In this document: piece by piece, positions 27,576 to 41,640 of the stretch
Layout: each line of letters begins with the position of its first letter
Numbering within the stretch: position 1 is the stretch's first letter
NCBI GenBank assembly: GCA_963969395.1
Contig: OZ017797.1
Span: 29,388,001 to 29,452,000, forward strand
Origin: Pseudoscleropodium purum
Lineage: Eukaryota > Streptophyta > Bryopsida > Hypnales > Brachytheciaceae
Reading direction: 5' to 3'
Length of the DNA: 64,000 nt
The notes under the pieces: model-generated
Seen by the model: only the letters and a program-made list of their open reading frames with translations
Told to the model about the DNA's origin: nothing
The model's database searches: none
Translations under genes and position numbers: made by a program

Positions 27576-30500
27576 GAAGCAAGCCCGCAGGGAGCTCTAC
27601 TTAAAAAGATGTTGCGAGGTCATTATTAGTTTGCTAGTTGAGTTCTTTGAAGAGGTCTGGCATGGCTGGGGTTGGAAGAGGTCTGTAAGTTTTTGTATCC
27701 CAGGAGACTCCGATGAACATCATAGTTCCTATGGAAGGAGGATCCGTAATGTTCTTCGGGTGCAATTTTGTGTTGCTATTTCGAGTTCCGCTCTTATGCT
27801 AGCCTTTGTCCTTGCGACAAAGGACCTGTTTGAGCATCTAAAGTTGGTGCCTTGCAGTATCCTCATATCCATTTTGGTATGAATATAATCTGAGAATTCA
27901 AAGACTGGAGTGTTTTTGCCCCTCTTCATTGAGTTAGCTTGAAAATGGAAAGTGCGTTGGTTCTTTATGAAGCTGAAGTTGATGCGAAACTCAACTTTGC
28001 CTAACCTGTTCTCTATTTACTGTGGGCTCTCCTTGGGAAATGGATGAAATACTGTTTCACATGGATGGAAATTGTAGGAATGCATGAATTTACCCACTGC
28101 GTTTTCAGTGTACACTGTTTTGTCCTATTAGTGAGGGTGCAAAGTTGGTGTCCCACATAGAATTACTGTATTGTACACCTTTCAAGTGCATAAATGTAGT
28201 ACATGTTGAGTACACACATATCTGTTTTCATCCATCCGATATTTTAACCACCCTTAAAGGATGGATTGATGACTATGGAAATCATGGAAATCATCCCTTG
28301 TGGTACAGAGTGAATCATTGGTTTAAAAAATTTTAAAAGCATTCATTGGAAGTTGAACTACCCTACAAGACATCATTCTCTTTACACAAAAATTTAAAGG
28401 TGAATAGTTGCACTTGTTACATAGAAGGATTTTTTTTGTCATTCATTGGCCAAAAAGCAATTGCATGTCGTTTAAAGGTTAACATTTTGTATTGGTTTCT
28501 TGATGGTTGTATTGTATGCATTTTCAAGAAAGAATAGAAGTTTCAATGTAAAAATTGACTTTCCTAGAATAAAATTTCAAATTATTGCCCCTCAAGACGG
28601 CTTCAATAACTAATAAGTAATTAATTTAAAAAAACACTTGATACATCATTTAAAAATACATTTAAATTGGCATTTAAAACTCATAATAAAAGAAATTGTT
28701 GCAAAATATTCAATTCACAATGAATTTGTTGTTTAGCTCATATGTTTAGAAAGAAACTAAAAAAAGTTGATCTATGAGAATAAGTATAGGTTGTCAAGCC
28801 TTTTTATAGCTACATAAGCAACCTACATAAGGACTATTGTGTAGTAGAAATTGGTAATGGTAGATACTACCAATTCAGAGCTCATTGTGTTTGTCACAAT
28901 GAGCTTTGAACTCCTTTAATTAATTAATTTTTTCTTATTTATCCCCTCCAAATATTTTTAATTTAAATAATTTTTTTTCAAAACCTCCCCCCCTCTCCTC
29001 CCCCTCTTTGTAATTTTCAAAATCAAGTACTCTCACAATGAATATGGGATATTTGTTTTCCAAGTACATACCTCAATACATACATGTAGTTAGTATCCGT
29101 ATCTAGACATCCATACCCATATCAATGTATATGTATTCATATCGAAGAGCGTATCCATATCCATATCTATATCAAAGTTTTTTTGAGATCAATAATTAGA
29201 AGGGGAGGCTTGTAATTTTTTTTTTCTAAAAAACAACAGTTTTCGTTTTTTAGGAGGGATGGGGGGGCATTAATGGCAAATTGTGGTACATTGTGTAGCA
29301 CTCCCTCCAATGTAAAGAAATATGAATGGTCCTCCTTACCAAGATATTGGTCAAGGAATAAACAAACTAGTCACTAAGGTAGAACCATCCATTCCTGACC
29401 AAGGATCCATATCCAACCTATAGGATGTAGTTATTTCCAATGAAGGATGGAACTGTAGATTGCGTTGATACCAATTTGGATTTATTCAACTAATAGTTAA
29501 GTTCGTTCCTAGGGAGGTTATTAAATAGGATCGTTTCTAAATACACCTAATTGGCTTACACAACCACTAAACAAGGACAATTGTTCCTTAAATTTATCCT
29601 TAAATTCCTAAAATTATTAACTATTTATTCCTTATTTTTCCTTTCTTTTCCTTTATTACATATTCCACTTATCTCTCAAATTGGATTTAGCATCCCCTTT
29701 TTACTACGGTCCCAGTCTTTCCCCCATTTAGCATCTTCACTGCAACTGATCTTTTAATTCCAACTTGGGCTCTGCAACTGCGGCCTTCTTACTCCGAATA
29801 GGACTAGAGCAATTGCTGCTACGCTTCCCTAACCACTTCAATTTTGTCCCCTGTCTCTACAACAATGGCTACTTCTCTCACCAACTTAGAATTTTGTCTC
29901 TCAATTTCACATTTTGGTTTCTCATAATTTCCACATTGACAGAATTTACACTTGCTTGCACCCAACTTGGGCAATTTCTTACTCTCCATTTTCAGACCTC
30001 TCTCTTACTCAATTCATTCATGGAATGCTACTCTCATTCATGCAAATCACATACACTCCAACTACCAAATTGGACTCATACTTCACATATAACTAAACCA
30101 CCCCACACTGTGATATAGTTTTCCGACTTGGCAGCTTATGCAACAACCTTGAACTCACAGACCAACTCGGAATTTATATAGACACATACATAACATTTCA
30201 AACACAACCGATTTGGACTTGCATTCATAACTTCAACACAACCATCCAGTTTCCACACACTACAATGACACCACAACACATCAACTAGGATAAAAATTCT
30301 TCTCAAATAAATCCCAGTTGGTGACAAATCACCATTAACATACTGTTATCTCTTTTCTATCCAGATTAAGTTTTAATACCAAATCTATACTTTGAGCTTG
30401 AACTTCTACAAAATAACAGCTCTCATTCCACTCAGCTCTTGATTCTATCAGCTACTACAAGTTGAATCATCTTCCACAACTTGGGCCTAATTTCCACTTA

Positions 30501-33464
30501 CTTCCGTTTCACCACAGATCGCTCTACACTGATTCACTCAGTGCAACTCCAAATCGGGAAACAGTCACACATACGATAATACTATTTAGACTTCAGTGAT
30601 TGCACAACTCCCATTTGGCATGACACTAACTCGCAGGTTATAAAACTCCACAGCTTCATTTCAAATCTTCTACTCGCATCTTCACTGTCTTCTCTCCACG
30701 GGAAACACCGGGACTGTTCTCCACCTGCAACCTCCGAATAGGACTCACAGACACAATTCCCAACTAGGAACACACACAAGTCATACTTGACTTGAGCACA
30801 TGACCAAACATACAAACATTCACGCAAACATACAATCAAATACGCAGCACTACTTGGCTGGGACTCACAGTGGACATTCTTCGACACTGGGTGCCAAACC
30901 AAATTGAAATGACCCCCTATATAGGACAGATAAGCGGTTCCGTAACCAACTAAGCAACACAACCACCTGCATTCACTAACCAATTTGGCAAGCACACACA
31001 ATTCATTGATACCACTTGGAACTGAAACTTCAACCATCCAACTTGGAATAACAGCAACTGCCTTACACTCACATTCCCATTTGGATCAGTCATCCTGACT
31101 TGGACATACAACGAAACTCCAAATCGGACAATAATTCCGACTCACTCACTCATTTGACCCAACCAGAACTCAATAGACCGACTGATCTCCAACAAAAACC
31201 TATTTGGAAACTGAAATCATGCCATACAAACACCCTTCAAAATCACCAAATTGGTAAACAATTAACACAAAAACCCTCAAAACACAATCATACTCCTCAA
31301 AAAGATACATTCAAAAATACAAAAATTACAACCAACTAGGCCATCTACAGGAATAAATTTCCAACCAAAGCTTAGAACATTTTATTTTCTTCTTTTCAAG
31401 GTTGGGACTAATAAGATTATGACACATGTCCCAAAGTAGTGAGTAAGAAAGCAAGAAATAATGAGTGAAAAAATGATTCTTGAATTATCAAAATTGGAAG
31501 AATCTAGACATTGGCTATGGATCTATAGCATTTTTTGCCTTTCAAAATGCATAATAATTTTAGTTCAAACAATAAAATTACCAAAGTTTTTGCAATCCTT
31601 GTATTTCTATTGTTGTATGTATTAAAATATTTGCTTTACTTTGCTCTATTCCTAATCATGTGTAGAATTGCTTATTTGATCCATTATGGGTAGTTCTACC
31701 TTATATAGTTTCATAATGTATTGTACTCTAATTCAATTTCTTACAAAAAAGACTCCTAAAAAATTTATAGTAAGCAATCAAGTATAAAAAAAGAAATGAA
31801 GTTGAGAAAATGCACAACTACTAAACCAAAACTTTTATCACCATACATAGCTAAAACTTCAAAACCTTGTAACTTATTCACTTCAAATTTGAGTAACACT
31901 TATTTTACTATCTTCACTATTGTCTTCTCTTAACCCCCAAAGAGATATTTTCATCAAAACTTCTTAAAACAACTATTTCAAGTGCAAAGAGTGAAAAATT
32001 TATAAATGGTATTTATTGCTTATCTAGCCATAGGATCTTGCAATAAAAATTAAAAATATAACATAACTTTTATTCTTTAAAACAATATTGAGTAGAAGAG
32101 GATACATGATAGAGGAAAAATCTAAATCATTAAATAACTCTAAGAAAGTATTTAAACACACTAATCCCATAGGTGAGATTGTTCTAAAAATGAAAGTTAA
32201 TTGTGTGGAAATTATTGTTTTGAAAAAATGTAAAAATTGAGCTAAAAAAAAATCCTATACATTAGTTTTGCAAAAAGATGCTAAGATTACCTACAAAACA
32301 AGATGCTCTATAAATTTCACTTCACAAATCCAAATGAAATGAATCAGAACTTTCCATGTTGACAAAAATACAATCTATGAGAAACTAATTTTTGTATATT
32401 TTCTTTTTTGTTGGCCTTGTTTGGTCTAGGGCTTATTATAATATAACTTTTGCTCTTTGGCACAAATTGAAATGAAAATTATATTCCTACAAAACCAATT
32501 AAGTTTTTTATCTTGTAAAAAAGTTTGAAAAAGTTTCACAAAAAATTGAACTCATAGGAACCTATCTGAAATCCATTTTGCCCTTTGAGGGGACAATTAT
32601 GGTCCTTTAGAGTTTAAAAGGGACAAGACTTACAATGTTTTCTATGTTCCCAATAATAGAAAATAAATAAGACATATTTATCAAGATATTGCTTTATATA
32701 AAACTTACCTAGATTGAATGCAAATGGATATTTTGCAAGTGATTTTTACATACAATTGGGGTCCTCAACTTCTAAAGGAAAAACCCAATTTTTCACTAAA
32801 TGCAAAAATTGCACTTGCAATAATTACTAACATAGAAGACAAGTGCCTAGCATCTTTTTCTCATTTCAACAATAGACACTGTCATAGCCCATCATGTGCC
32901 AAGCTAATAAGGTGCGATCTCTCTTCTAAATTTTGCTAGTCACACTTCAGGTTTTGGTTTCTAATCATATAAGATTACCACAAGAAAGCAAAGAGCTTTG
33001 AGATAACAAGCTTAAATATTTTAACACACATAATGTGCCACAGAAGATGAAATAATAAGAATAAAATAATCCATTACATTTATGACACCTAAAGCATTTG
33101 AGGTCCCAAGTGACATTCACATTACACCATTAACTAAGAACTTTGTGTTCTCCTCACCTAGTGCTACATATGAAAGGTGTGAGTTCACATATGTTTAGCA
33201 TTCGTCTCAAATATATAGCATAGCACATGGAGCCATGCAAGTAACACCTCTGATATTTTTTGCACCAATCCAGGTGTTGCTTAAACCTGTGTGACCTGAA
33301 GTACCCCTAAGACCTTGGACACAAAGAGAACAATCTTGAAAAGCAGGAAAGGCATTATCATTCTAGAAGAAAAATTACATGTACATATGCCACAACGGCG
33401 AAGGCTGCTATACAAAGGTGAAAAGGGCCAAAAGCTACGCCAGAAAGGCATACTTGCGGTCTGA
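27576..33464. other. AT-rich intergenic DNA with one dispersed-repeat copy
   Basis: The first 300-500 bases are probably the 3' UTR of the peptidase gene. Degenerate ATCCATAT-type hexamers lie at 29090-29175. A dispersed repeat occupies about 29355-31500. Nothing coding is supported; plus-strand frames at 29551-30118 are leucine/threonine-rich and have no splice or family support. The segment near 33140-33464 is probably 3' UTR of the minus-strand VPS39 gene. Confidence 0.65.
29355..31500 (+). mobile_element. Long copy of a dispersed repeat with an internal ACTTGG-type motif array
   Basis: The left end (GGTAGAACCATCCATTCC... from about 29360) and the right part (about 31340-31500, with CAACCAAAGCTT and GACACATGTCCC) both match the element at 41784-42159 read on the other strand. 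Between them lies about 1.7 kb of C/A-rich DNA containing more than 20 scattered variants of CAACTTGGA, CAATTTGG, CCAAATCGG and CAACTAGG. It has no coding sequence. It looks like a non-autonomous element whose middle was filled or expanded by a motif array. Confidence 0.45.
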
Positions 33465-36400
33465 TCAAGCTCCTGGTTTTGCGCTTTGGCGATCCAACTT
33501 GGAGCAACTGAAGTGCGCTAGTGATCCGTTAGGATAAACAGCAAAAACAGTGTTGCCAATGCGTTTCTGGCAAATGGAGCACGTCCTATCAGTGGTAACT
33601 CTCACCATTCGTTTCCGACATTCCATTAACTCCTCTCTTACCTGCAAAAAAAATTACATTACAATAGTGTCAAAATATTCACATAAAGAATTCAATAATA
33701 TATAATAAAAATGATTCAATTTATTTAAGTGACACTTATTAGGCTTAGAAATAAATTGAAACAGTTGTTTTATGTAGCTCATTTATGATTAAGTTTCACT
33801 CACAAGAGTGACCAAAGGAAAGCTAGCTAAGTGTAGTTGAAATTGGTGTATGCCTAGCCTTGAGTGTCAAGGGGTGCAATTTTTCAGTTCTTTACGCAAG
33901 GTGAGCCACTCCATCTCCTGCTGCCCCCAATTTAGGCAGCTGAGACTTGTGGTTAAACCCACGCGCACAGTTGCCTTCAATTGGTGAAGCTTCTCGATGA
34001 AGTAGCCAACCCTACGAATTTTGAAGAAATTGATAACCTTTAGGAACAAATAAAAAATACACCAGATCTAATGAAGTTCTGTGCATACCTGGAGGCTTTC
34101 ACTCCTACGCAAGTTTTTGATGACTGACCCATTGCGTTGGGCCTCACTAGATTTGCACAGCAAGGGCTCTAGAAACGTTATCAATTTCTGTCAATCATGC
34201 GCAAAATAGAGAGCGTTTAGTGAAGGGCACCCAATTTATGATCCCACACGTGAAAATGTAAACGCTTCTACTACCAGCCTGTTGAAACTCAAAAACTATC
34301 TTACCCCATGAAAACGTGAAATGCCACTATTTATTAGCTTTCACTTCAGCATACACACTTCAAGGATTCTATAGTGCGATTAGTGATCTGGTAACCTGAA
34401 GAGTTGTGTCCGAGGGCAGCATCCGCAAAGCTTGTGCACCATCCATGCGTTCCCATCGTTGGCTGAGAAGGCCCAATGCTTCCTCAAGCATTATGCCTTG
34501 ATCTGACACAGTACTCTGCTGCTCAAGTGGCTCTGATTCGCTCTCACTACGGCCATTCTCCGGTGAACTGTTTGCACTAGGGATCCCATCGTAAGCGCCT
34601 AATATACAGAATAAAAGCAACCCAGCATGAGAATACAACATGTTATCAGTTATTCGTCATCAACAAGTGGCTAATTGCAAAATCTCTACTCCACATAAAA
34701 ATGTACAGTTTTCTTAAGTCTCTTTCCATATAATCTTCAGTACAATCTCCATTGATTCAAATTTCAAAAACCCTACTTGGAAACCTCAGAGAGTCGATTG
34801 TACGTCATAATTCGACAAGACATAAGAAATTCACTCCTTCAAATGACGGGCCACAATGAGATATTGATTGTAACACATATCTTCTCTTCATTGAAAGCAA
34901 GCAACCCACGTCCAACATCCTACGGCATAATAAGAAAGCTAATAACAAGAAAGACAGGAAGAATGCTCGCTGCTTACCATCTTCTATTTGTGCAATCTTT
35001 TTCATTCCTCTGGTACGTGGCATTGAAATGGTCCGTTGATTGATTGTGTTCTTCACAGGAGCAAGACTGGCAATGGAACGATCAAACTCTTGTATTGCGG
35101 CTTGGGGCTTGAGATAGACTTCCAATAGTGTAAGATAGATATTTGCGGTAGCTGGATCCTTTGGAAGAGGTCTTAAAACCAAAGATGCGAGTGAGGCCGT
35201 ATTTGCATGCACGCCAAGACTTGTCGGAGCATACACACGATCACAGTAAGCTAGGGCTAAGTCGGCTTCGTGGAGCTGCAAAAACAACGTCTTTGTGATG
35301 AGTGACAAAAAGATTGATGATTTATACTCTCTATTAGTGAAATAGGAGAATTAAAAAAAATTCAGGATAAAGTATGCCACACCTTGTGCGCATAGAGTGT
35401 AAGAGCCAGACGATGCTGCCTCATACGACCCAGCAAGAAGGCCCTCTCTTCATACAGGCCATCAACAGGCAAGCGCTGTAAAACCCGCTCCGCATTAAAT
35501 CGTGAAGAGTCCAAGGCAGCTAAGAGCTTCTGGCGCGACTCACTGTGACTTCTTTCATCCCATTTGTCTTGAGACATGAGCTCGGAACGCTCTTCTAGCA
35601 CCTTCGTCAAGTATAGTTGTACCTAAGGTCACAAAGCAGATCACTATGAGACTGAGCTTAGAATCCTACCCAGAAATCTCAACCCTTACCACAAGCATCC
35701 ATCCGAGATACCACAAAGAGAAAGTCCCTCAACACTCCATTTACTTGGCATAGAGAAAATTTAACAAGTCTAGCTTATAAATTCACAAGCTATGCTACAG
35801 CATCCACAATCTTTGTTCATACCAGTTGATTTTCAAGATCCAGTGACCTCGTCTCTGGTCGCCGCTCCATCACTTGTTCCAAGTACGAAACTTGTAGGGT
35901 TTTGTCATTGAGATGTGACAGCACCAACGACGGTGGAAGAGGCGGGTCCAGAGTGACGAAGAGGTTGACTGCTTGCTCAGGGTGGCTTTTGAGAAGCCAC
36001 TGGGAACAGTCCATGATGAGTGAATGATCTACGCTGTCCAGTGCCTGTCAGCCCAACCCAGGTAATCCTTAGGAACTTCGATTTTTAACAAAACTAGTGA
36101 TTTGCAGGTGGCAACATAACAATCATAGAGAAGAAAATGTATAAGAGAAAGGCAAATGACAGCTTCATCAGAGCTGGGAACCAAAAATGATCTTACCGTA
36201 AATTGTAACTAAATGCATGCTGCAAATCGTGTTGCATTACTAGAGAGGTTTCGTGTAATATTGTTGAGCCGAGAGTTTGCTTGAAACTAACTAACTGATA
36301 CACAAATTTGAGGAATCACAAACAAACCTGGAGGTAATCAACAATCGCCTTGGGACCAAACTGCTCTGGATTCTTTGGGGCCGCAGCAAAAGACTCTGGG

Positions 36401-39400
36401 TGTTCGGCCAAACGGTTTAGGAAGAGAAGAGCTTCTCGATGCTTATGATTACTCTTGTAGAGCTGCACGAGCTCGGCATAATGTCCACCTGTGAACATTT
36501 ATCAAGACAATACAATGACATAATGGGAAAATTGAGTGAAACGGCAAAAAAGAAACTACACTGATCGATGGGCACAGCAATCAGAAGTCAAGAAATTCCA
36601 ATGCAAATTTCTGGGATTGAGTATGAAATCAAAATGGCGTCTATCACTCAGCTCCAAATACTGAGAACAAAATGGTAAATATTGTCTACCGATGAGTTCA
36701 TGAATCTTCTGCAAATATGACCGCAAATAATTAACAAGCAACCCAGTAAATAAAAAAGATTTTAACAGGTTAATATCAAATAATCAAGTTCGTCAATCAG
36801 TATTAGAACATTCGATTTACCTTCTAGCATGACGTCTTCACAAGCACCAACATCTGCATAATTTGGGCCACTCAACACTTGCGAAGCCATTGATAGATTG
36901 TCCGTAGACAATAGAGCTTGCACCAAGGCCGTGTCTAAAACTACTGCAACTTCTCGGGCAGTTGGTTTCTGAACGTTTTTCTCCTCTCCAGGCTCTGCAT
37001 GCTGCCACAAAATAATATTCCATCACATCGACGCAGAAGTATGTTAGAAAAACTCAGTGAGTAAGAATCTACGCTCTCGCAATATTAATTGAGGCCAAGC
37101 CGAAAATTTGGAAATCTTATATTTCCAATCTCTCAAATAGAATCAACAAAATTCAGATAAATCACAGAGAACAGTCATGTTAACTATAATAATTTAGTAC
37201 CTTGTCAACACTTTTGCCTCGCCGGTGGGTGGCTTCAGCAACCTCAACCATGGCAGCGACGGCTGCTTCAGTGTCTTCGGCCTCCGCTGCTGCAATCACA
37301 GCACTCCTTTTCTTCATCAACAATGTTGCAAGAGCTCCTAACGCAATCCTGGTTTCTCTTGCATCAGGTCCTTGATTTAAGGCAAGACTGTGCAATGCAG
37401 CTGCAGTATCTGCAACAATGGTAAGAATTCACCAGAAAGCATCAGCATATGCATTCTTTCTGTGCTTAAAAGCACATGCTCAGCGTCTCCAGCATCTCCT
37501 CCAAGCGCAAACAGGTATAATATGAATCCAATTCTATACAATAACATAAATCATGTTAAAAAGGGACTGCAGCGTCTTCAACTTGATGAACATTCGCTAG
37601 TAGGTTTACAAGAGTGATGAAAAATATTACCCTCTAAAGTCTCAGACGTGGATGGCGTTAATGCCCCTAGTGGGGATGGACCACCAGATTCGCTCTCTTT
37701 AACGTTTGCAAGGTCCTTTGATGCACCCACATTTGGGATTTTGATCATGGGGAACAGACATAGAATTGTGGATAAATCAAGGGACGAAGCAGCAAAGTGT
37801 TCCATTGCTTCTGCAAACTGATGCTGTCCAAACAAATATTGACCATACCTGCATTCATTCATATTGAAAGAAAAATAATCAACACTCCAATTGCAAATTT
37901 TGAATCACAAAAATAACTTCGAAACATCTATTTTCGTCGTAAGACCAAATACAATGTGCTGAAGCCTGTGGTGCTCAAAAACTGCTCACTAAGTAACAAA
38001 TATATTCAAATGCAACACAATTAAATACCAATTAGCATTCAGTAGGCCCAGCTACTCAAAATCGTGGAAAAAGTTCAGATTTCATAACCTCGCTTGATTT
38101 GCCTCATGCATAAAAAGCTCGCAAGGAGGATAATTCATATGCATTTAACATGAGGATTTAGAAAAAACTTAAGCAATGAAGAAAATGGTTCAAAAAACAC
38201 ATGATGTGTGCTTCAGAAACTCTGCAATCTCTAAGCAACTGATGAACTTGTATACCTATTGAAACATAGGCAAGCACTACTTTAGCGTCTCTAAATGAGA
38301 GAAGCAGCAAGTAGTACCGTATGTGGATGGCATCCTCTTTAGAGGCCCGTAAAGCAGCATCTTCCGGTGGTAACAGCTTGCATAAAGCCAGAGCATCCTC
38401 AAAGTTCCCAGAGGCTGCCAATTGAACAACCTGCAAGGTAATTGTGAAGACTGTCAGGTACACTCGACAACAATGAATCGGTGCAACATGCTCAAAGAGA
38501 TTTCACAGAAAATGACTGGCACTTCTAGTATGGTTGCCAAACAAAATATGGACCCAAACACTATAACTCTCATTCAGAGCATCAAGCAAGCACCTACAGT
38601 AACATGGAAACTTCACCCACGACTGGAACGAATGCGGCATAACAATTGCTCCAATGAATTAAGATTTTACCTGTACTCCAATGGGAACTGGCTGGAGGCG
38701 ATATATTGAGTGGTCAGACGCCGCAATTATGCCTACCTCAGTAGCGAGTAGCACTTGGGAGTTACGAAGAGGAAGTGTCTGGACTAACCCAAATGGGGCT
38801 CTCAACGACCTTACCTGCAAATGATATACAAGGGTCAGATGCTTTAAACAAGAAGACAAAATCGAGAAATTCAGAGCATGTCCACAATCTTGTGTTGCAC
38901 TTTGTAGTAGGCATTGAAAAAGGAAAAGAAAAGAAAAGATGAAGTCAAACAACTCATGCAAGACCGAACACTTCTTTGGAAAAGGGAGGGACCTCAATGA
39001 AACGGGACAATCGGGCCAGGGCATACGGAAGCTGAATGACAAGACTGCTGGGCGATTCTGACCAGCTTAGGTTCTGACCACCGGAATGCGACAACTTGCC
39101 ATTGCGATCCACTATGACTCCAATATTGTCCTGCAAAAATAAGTGGCCTTAGCAAGGCCTCACAATCACTACATAAATGACACATGAGACTGAGATTAAT
39201 ACTGGCCTAGCGATACACAAATATTTCAAATTCAATTTTAATCATAATTGGAGGAATCGAACAGGCAGTTTCAAATGAAGAACAGACACTGCAAGGTGTT
39301 CATAAAACAAAACTTCACGAGCAAGAGCTATCCATCCAAAAGCGGTACCTTTCCAAGCAAGAGCTCTCCGTTTGGGAGTGACACTGCAAGAGGATTCGCG

Positions 39401-40591
39401 TGTCTGCCACAGGGAAAGACATCAAAACTTGCACCAGTGGAGATGTTCAGAATGACATACTCACGTCTGATCCCTAGACATAGTGAGTCACCAACCCAGG
39501 CCATGCACTTGACGACATCAGGCGCTGGTAGATCCTTCACCTCTCCGAAATCCTTATTTCCTGAAACAAAGGTTCATTAGAATGAACAAAAGGAAACAAT
39601 GCTGACATGGTCCAGGGATTGCAGAAACAATACACCAAAAAAATTGCTAGTTCAAGCATCTTTTAGATGTCTTGAGAGAGAGAAATTTTATTTCGTATTT
39701 CTTTCTACCAAAAAATCACTGGAATTCTCCAATGTCAATTTGAGTCTCAGAATTTTTATTTCTCGTTTCCAAGTCAAACTCAATACTTTCAAATACTCTC
39801 CTATAAACAATTTAGGGTTGAGCGGCTACATTTACATGCTATTGGATGCCTCACATTTGAGCATTATTTCGAGGCACAACACTCTTAAGTCTATCTAGCC
39901 TGGGCGTGGGCCACTTTTTTTGAGTTATTTTATACCGCACCAATCATCTTACATCCTCCTATTTAGAATCATGACAACATTATCCACACAACTCTGCTTC
40001 AATGACAGGTAGGGTGCCCACCGTATTTCGAAATCCACACTAAAGACACACGAGAGAGTAACTTGGTCCAGAATTACTTAAATTTGAGTTAGAAACATCG
40101 CATTTTTAAATGAATTTCCACACCAATGATTGCAAAACCAAAATAATGAAACAGAGTTCTCAGGTACCATCATATTTGTAGATAAACACTCGCTTGGCTT
40201 TCGCAACGGCAAGCATCCCTCGCTGCTCATCCCACGCATACAAATTCGCACCCGTCGTCTTCCTCAGGTACGCAACGACGTCGAATTCCGGCAAAGAATG
40301 AATCGCAACCGTGTCCGAGAGCGAAATCAGCAAGTTATGCGATTGCAAGACGTTCATGGACATCACCGCCTTCTTCGCAAAGCCAATTCGAGTATCTTTG
40401 AGAATATAGGACGCAGACGAGAGATCAGTCTCCTTGAATGAAGAAGGGTCTTCTATAAATTCTGGCACATACATCCGCAATGAGCCGTCCATGCAACCAA
40501 CAAGAAGTCGGGAGCCCCATAGACCCACACTCTCGATCTTCACGGGACAGTCCTTGAGGATCTGAACTAAATCAAACGCGTTGTGAACCAT
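33465..40591 (-). CDS. VPS39: VPS39/VAM6, HOPS tethering complex subunit, complete
   Basis: This protein tethers late endosomes and vacuoles for membrane fusion as part of HOPS. There are fifteen exons (minus order): 40168-40591, 39349-39560, 38993-39130, 38671-38814, 38318-38430, 37631-37848, 37201-37409, 36821-37001, 36328-36488, 35823-36044, 35383-35622, 34978-35275, 34396-34598, 34089-34187, 33465-33641. They join in frame to 1012 residues, close to plant homologues. The N-terminus (MVHNAFDLVQIL, IESVGLWGSRLLVGCMDGSL) is the CNH beta-propeller. The middle (GNFEDALALCKLL, ALDSVDHSLIMD, GLYEERAFLLGRM, LHEADLALAYCDRVY) is the helical clathrin-repeat-like solenoid. The end has a zinc-binding pattern, Cys975-x2-Cys978 and His997-x2-Cys1000, around NTVFAVYPNGSLAHFSC. 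The start is the first ATG of the frame. Confidence 0.94.
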
Positions 40592-41640
40592 GGCTCTCCA
40601 AGCGCGAAACTCTCAGATCAGTAAAGGAACGGATTGCTGGAGCAGGATCTGGCAACCCAAACAACGTCACCTTCATTCACCCTTCATCGGACTCCCCCAA
40701 AAGCTTCATCTGATTGAGAAGCAGGAAAGTCAGCGATGAGAAAAGTTGTGACATTGCAAAGGAAAACCCGGAGAATACAAAATTAAGGCTTAGAGTCGCT
40801 AGAAAACTCAATGTGGCGACAGTGTCATCCTTCTTCACCAGCCTTGAGCCAATCTTTCATCAGAATCCCCCAAAGCACAGTGGTACGAATACAGAGAAGA
40901 AACGGAGAATACTAATCTAGGGTTTAGAGTCTCTAAGAAACTCACTATGGCAATCCAATCTTTCGCAACAGTCTCATTATACTTTACAATTCTTCTAACC
41001 AAAAGCTCACGGGAAATCTCCAATGTCCAATCTGTCAATCTGTAGCTGATCCAAAAATTTAAAAATTTAAGAAAAACAGGATGGGATGCGTTGCAAAATG
41101 GCGGAAATTCTAGAGGGAAGCATCGTGACCTCCTTATACGTCAGAAATTACAGTCCGCTTCATCAATGAGATTGGAATTACCGGGAGCGGAGCGGAAGAG
41201 TTCGGCAGACCTCTACCCTGACCCCGACCGTAGAGTTGTGAATTGTGACACCCTTAAGAATCGATTTCATTCGACTGCCATATCAGAGCAATCACAAATT
41301 CACCGAACATGACATCATGGAAGTTCTGATAACTTACAGTGAAAGGGAGAAGCGAGCATACCGGGCGGGGAGGCGAATTCGAGCTGTGGAAGCTGGCGAT
41401 CATCGACTTGGTTTCGCCGGCAGATTGAATGCGATTCTGCCCGGCAACAACAACAGCTCGCAAGACAGACTCTCTTGAGAGTTTAGAATGCAATAGTCGT
41501 GGAGGCAATTTTCCGGTATTTAGACTGCATCGAGTACATCTGACGAAATTAGGTCTGCTTAGCAACCTGTCAATATTGCCACGTGGCTCTCTCTGATTGA
41601 TTGAGAGGACAGGGATTATTTCCCAGGGCACGAATAATAA
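40592..41640. other. 5' UTR/promoter region of VPS39 with a diverged tandem duplication
   Basis: Two related blocks begin near 40681 and 40855. Both contain a TCATC-GA-TCCCCC-type start and later CGGAGAATAC, TTAGAGTC-CTA and AAACTCA-TGTGGC-type segments, with roughly 75% similarity by eye and some internal deletion. No gene is convincing on the plus strand. Frames up to 41640 on the minus strand lack splice support for joining the VPS39 start. Confidence 0.4.

Noticed and set aside
29471..29483. Minus-strand TGGTATCAACGC resembling a tRNA-Met primer binding site
   Set aside because: It differs from the usual TGGTATCAGAGC, and no LTR pair or coding domain surrounds it. The sequence lies inside the dispersed repeat with MITE-like ends.
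33867..34049. Open frame and B-box-like GGTTAAACCCA in the last VPS39 intron, possibly a SINE
   Set aside because: No convincing A box, poly-A tail or target duplication. VPS39 exons join in frame without it.
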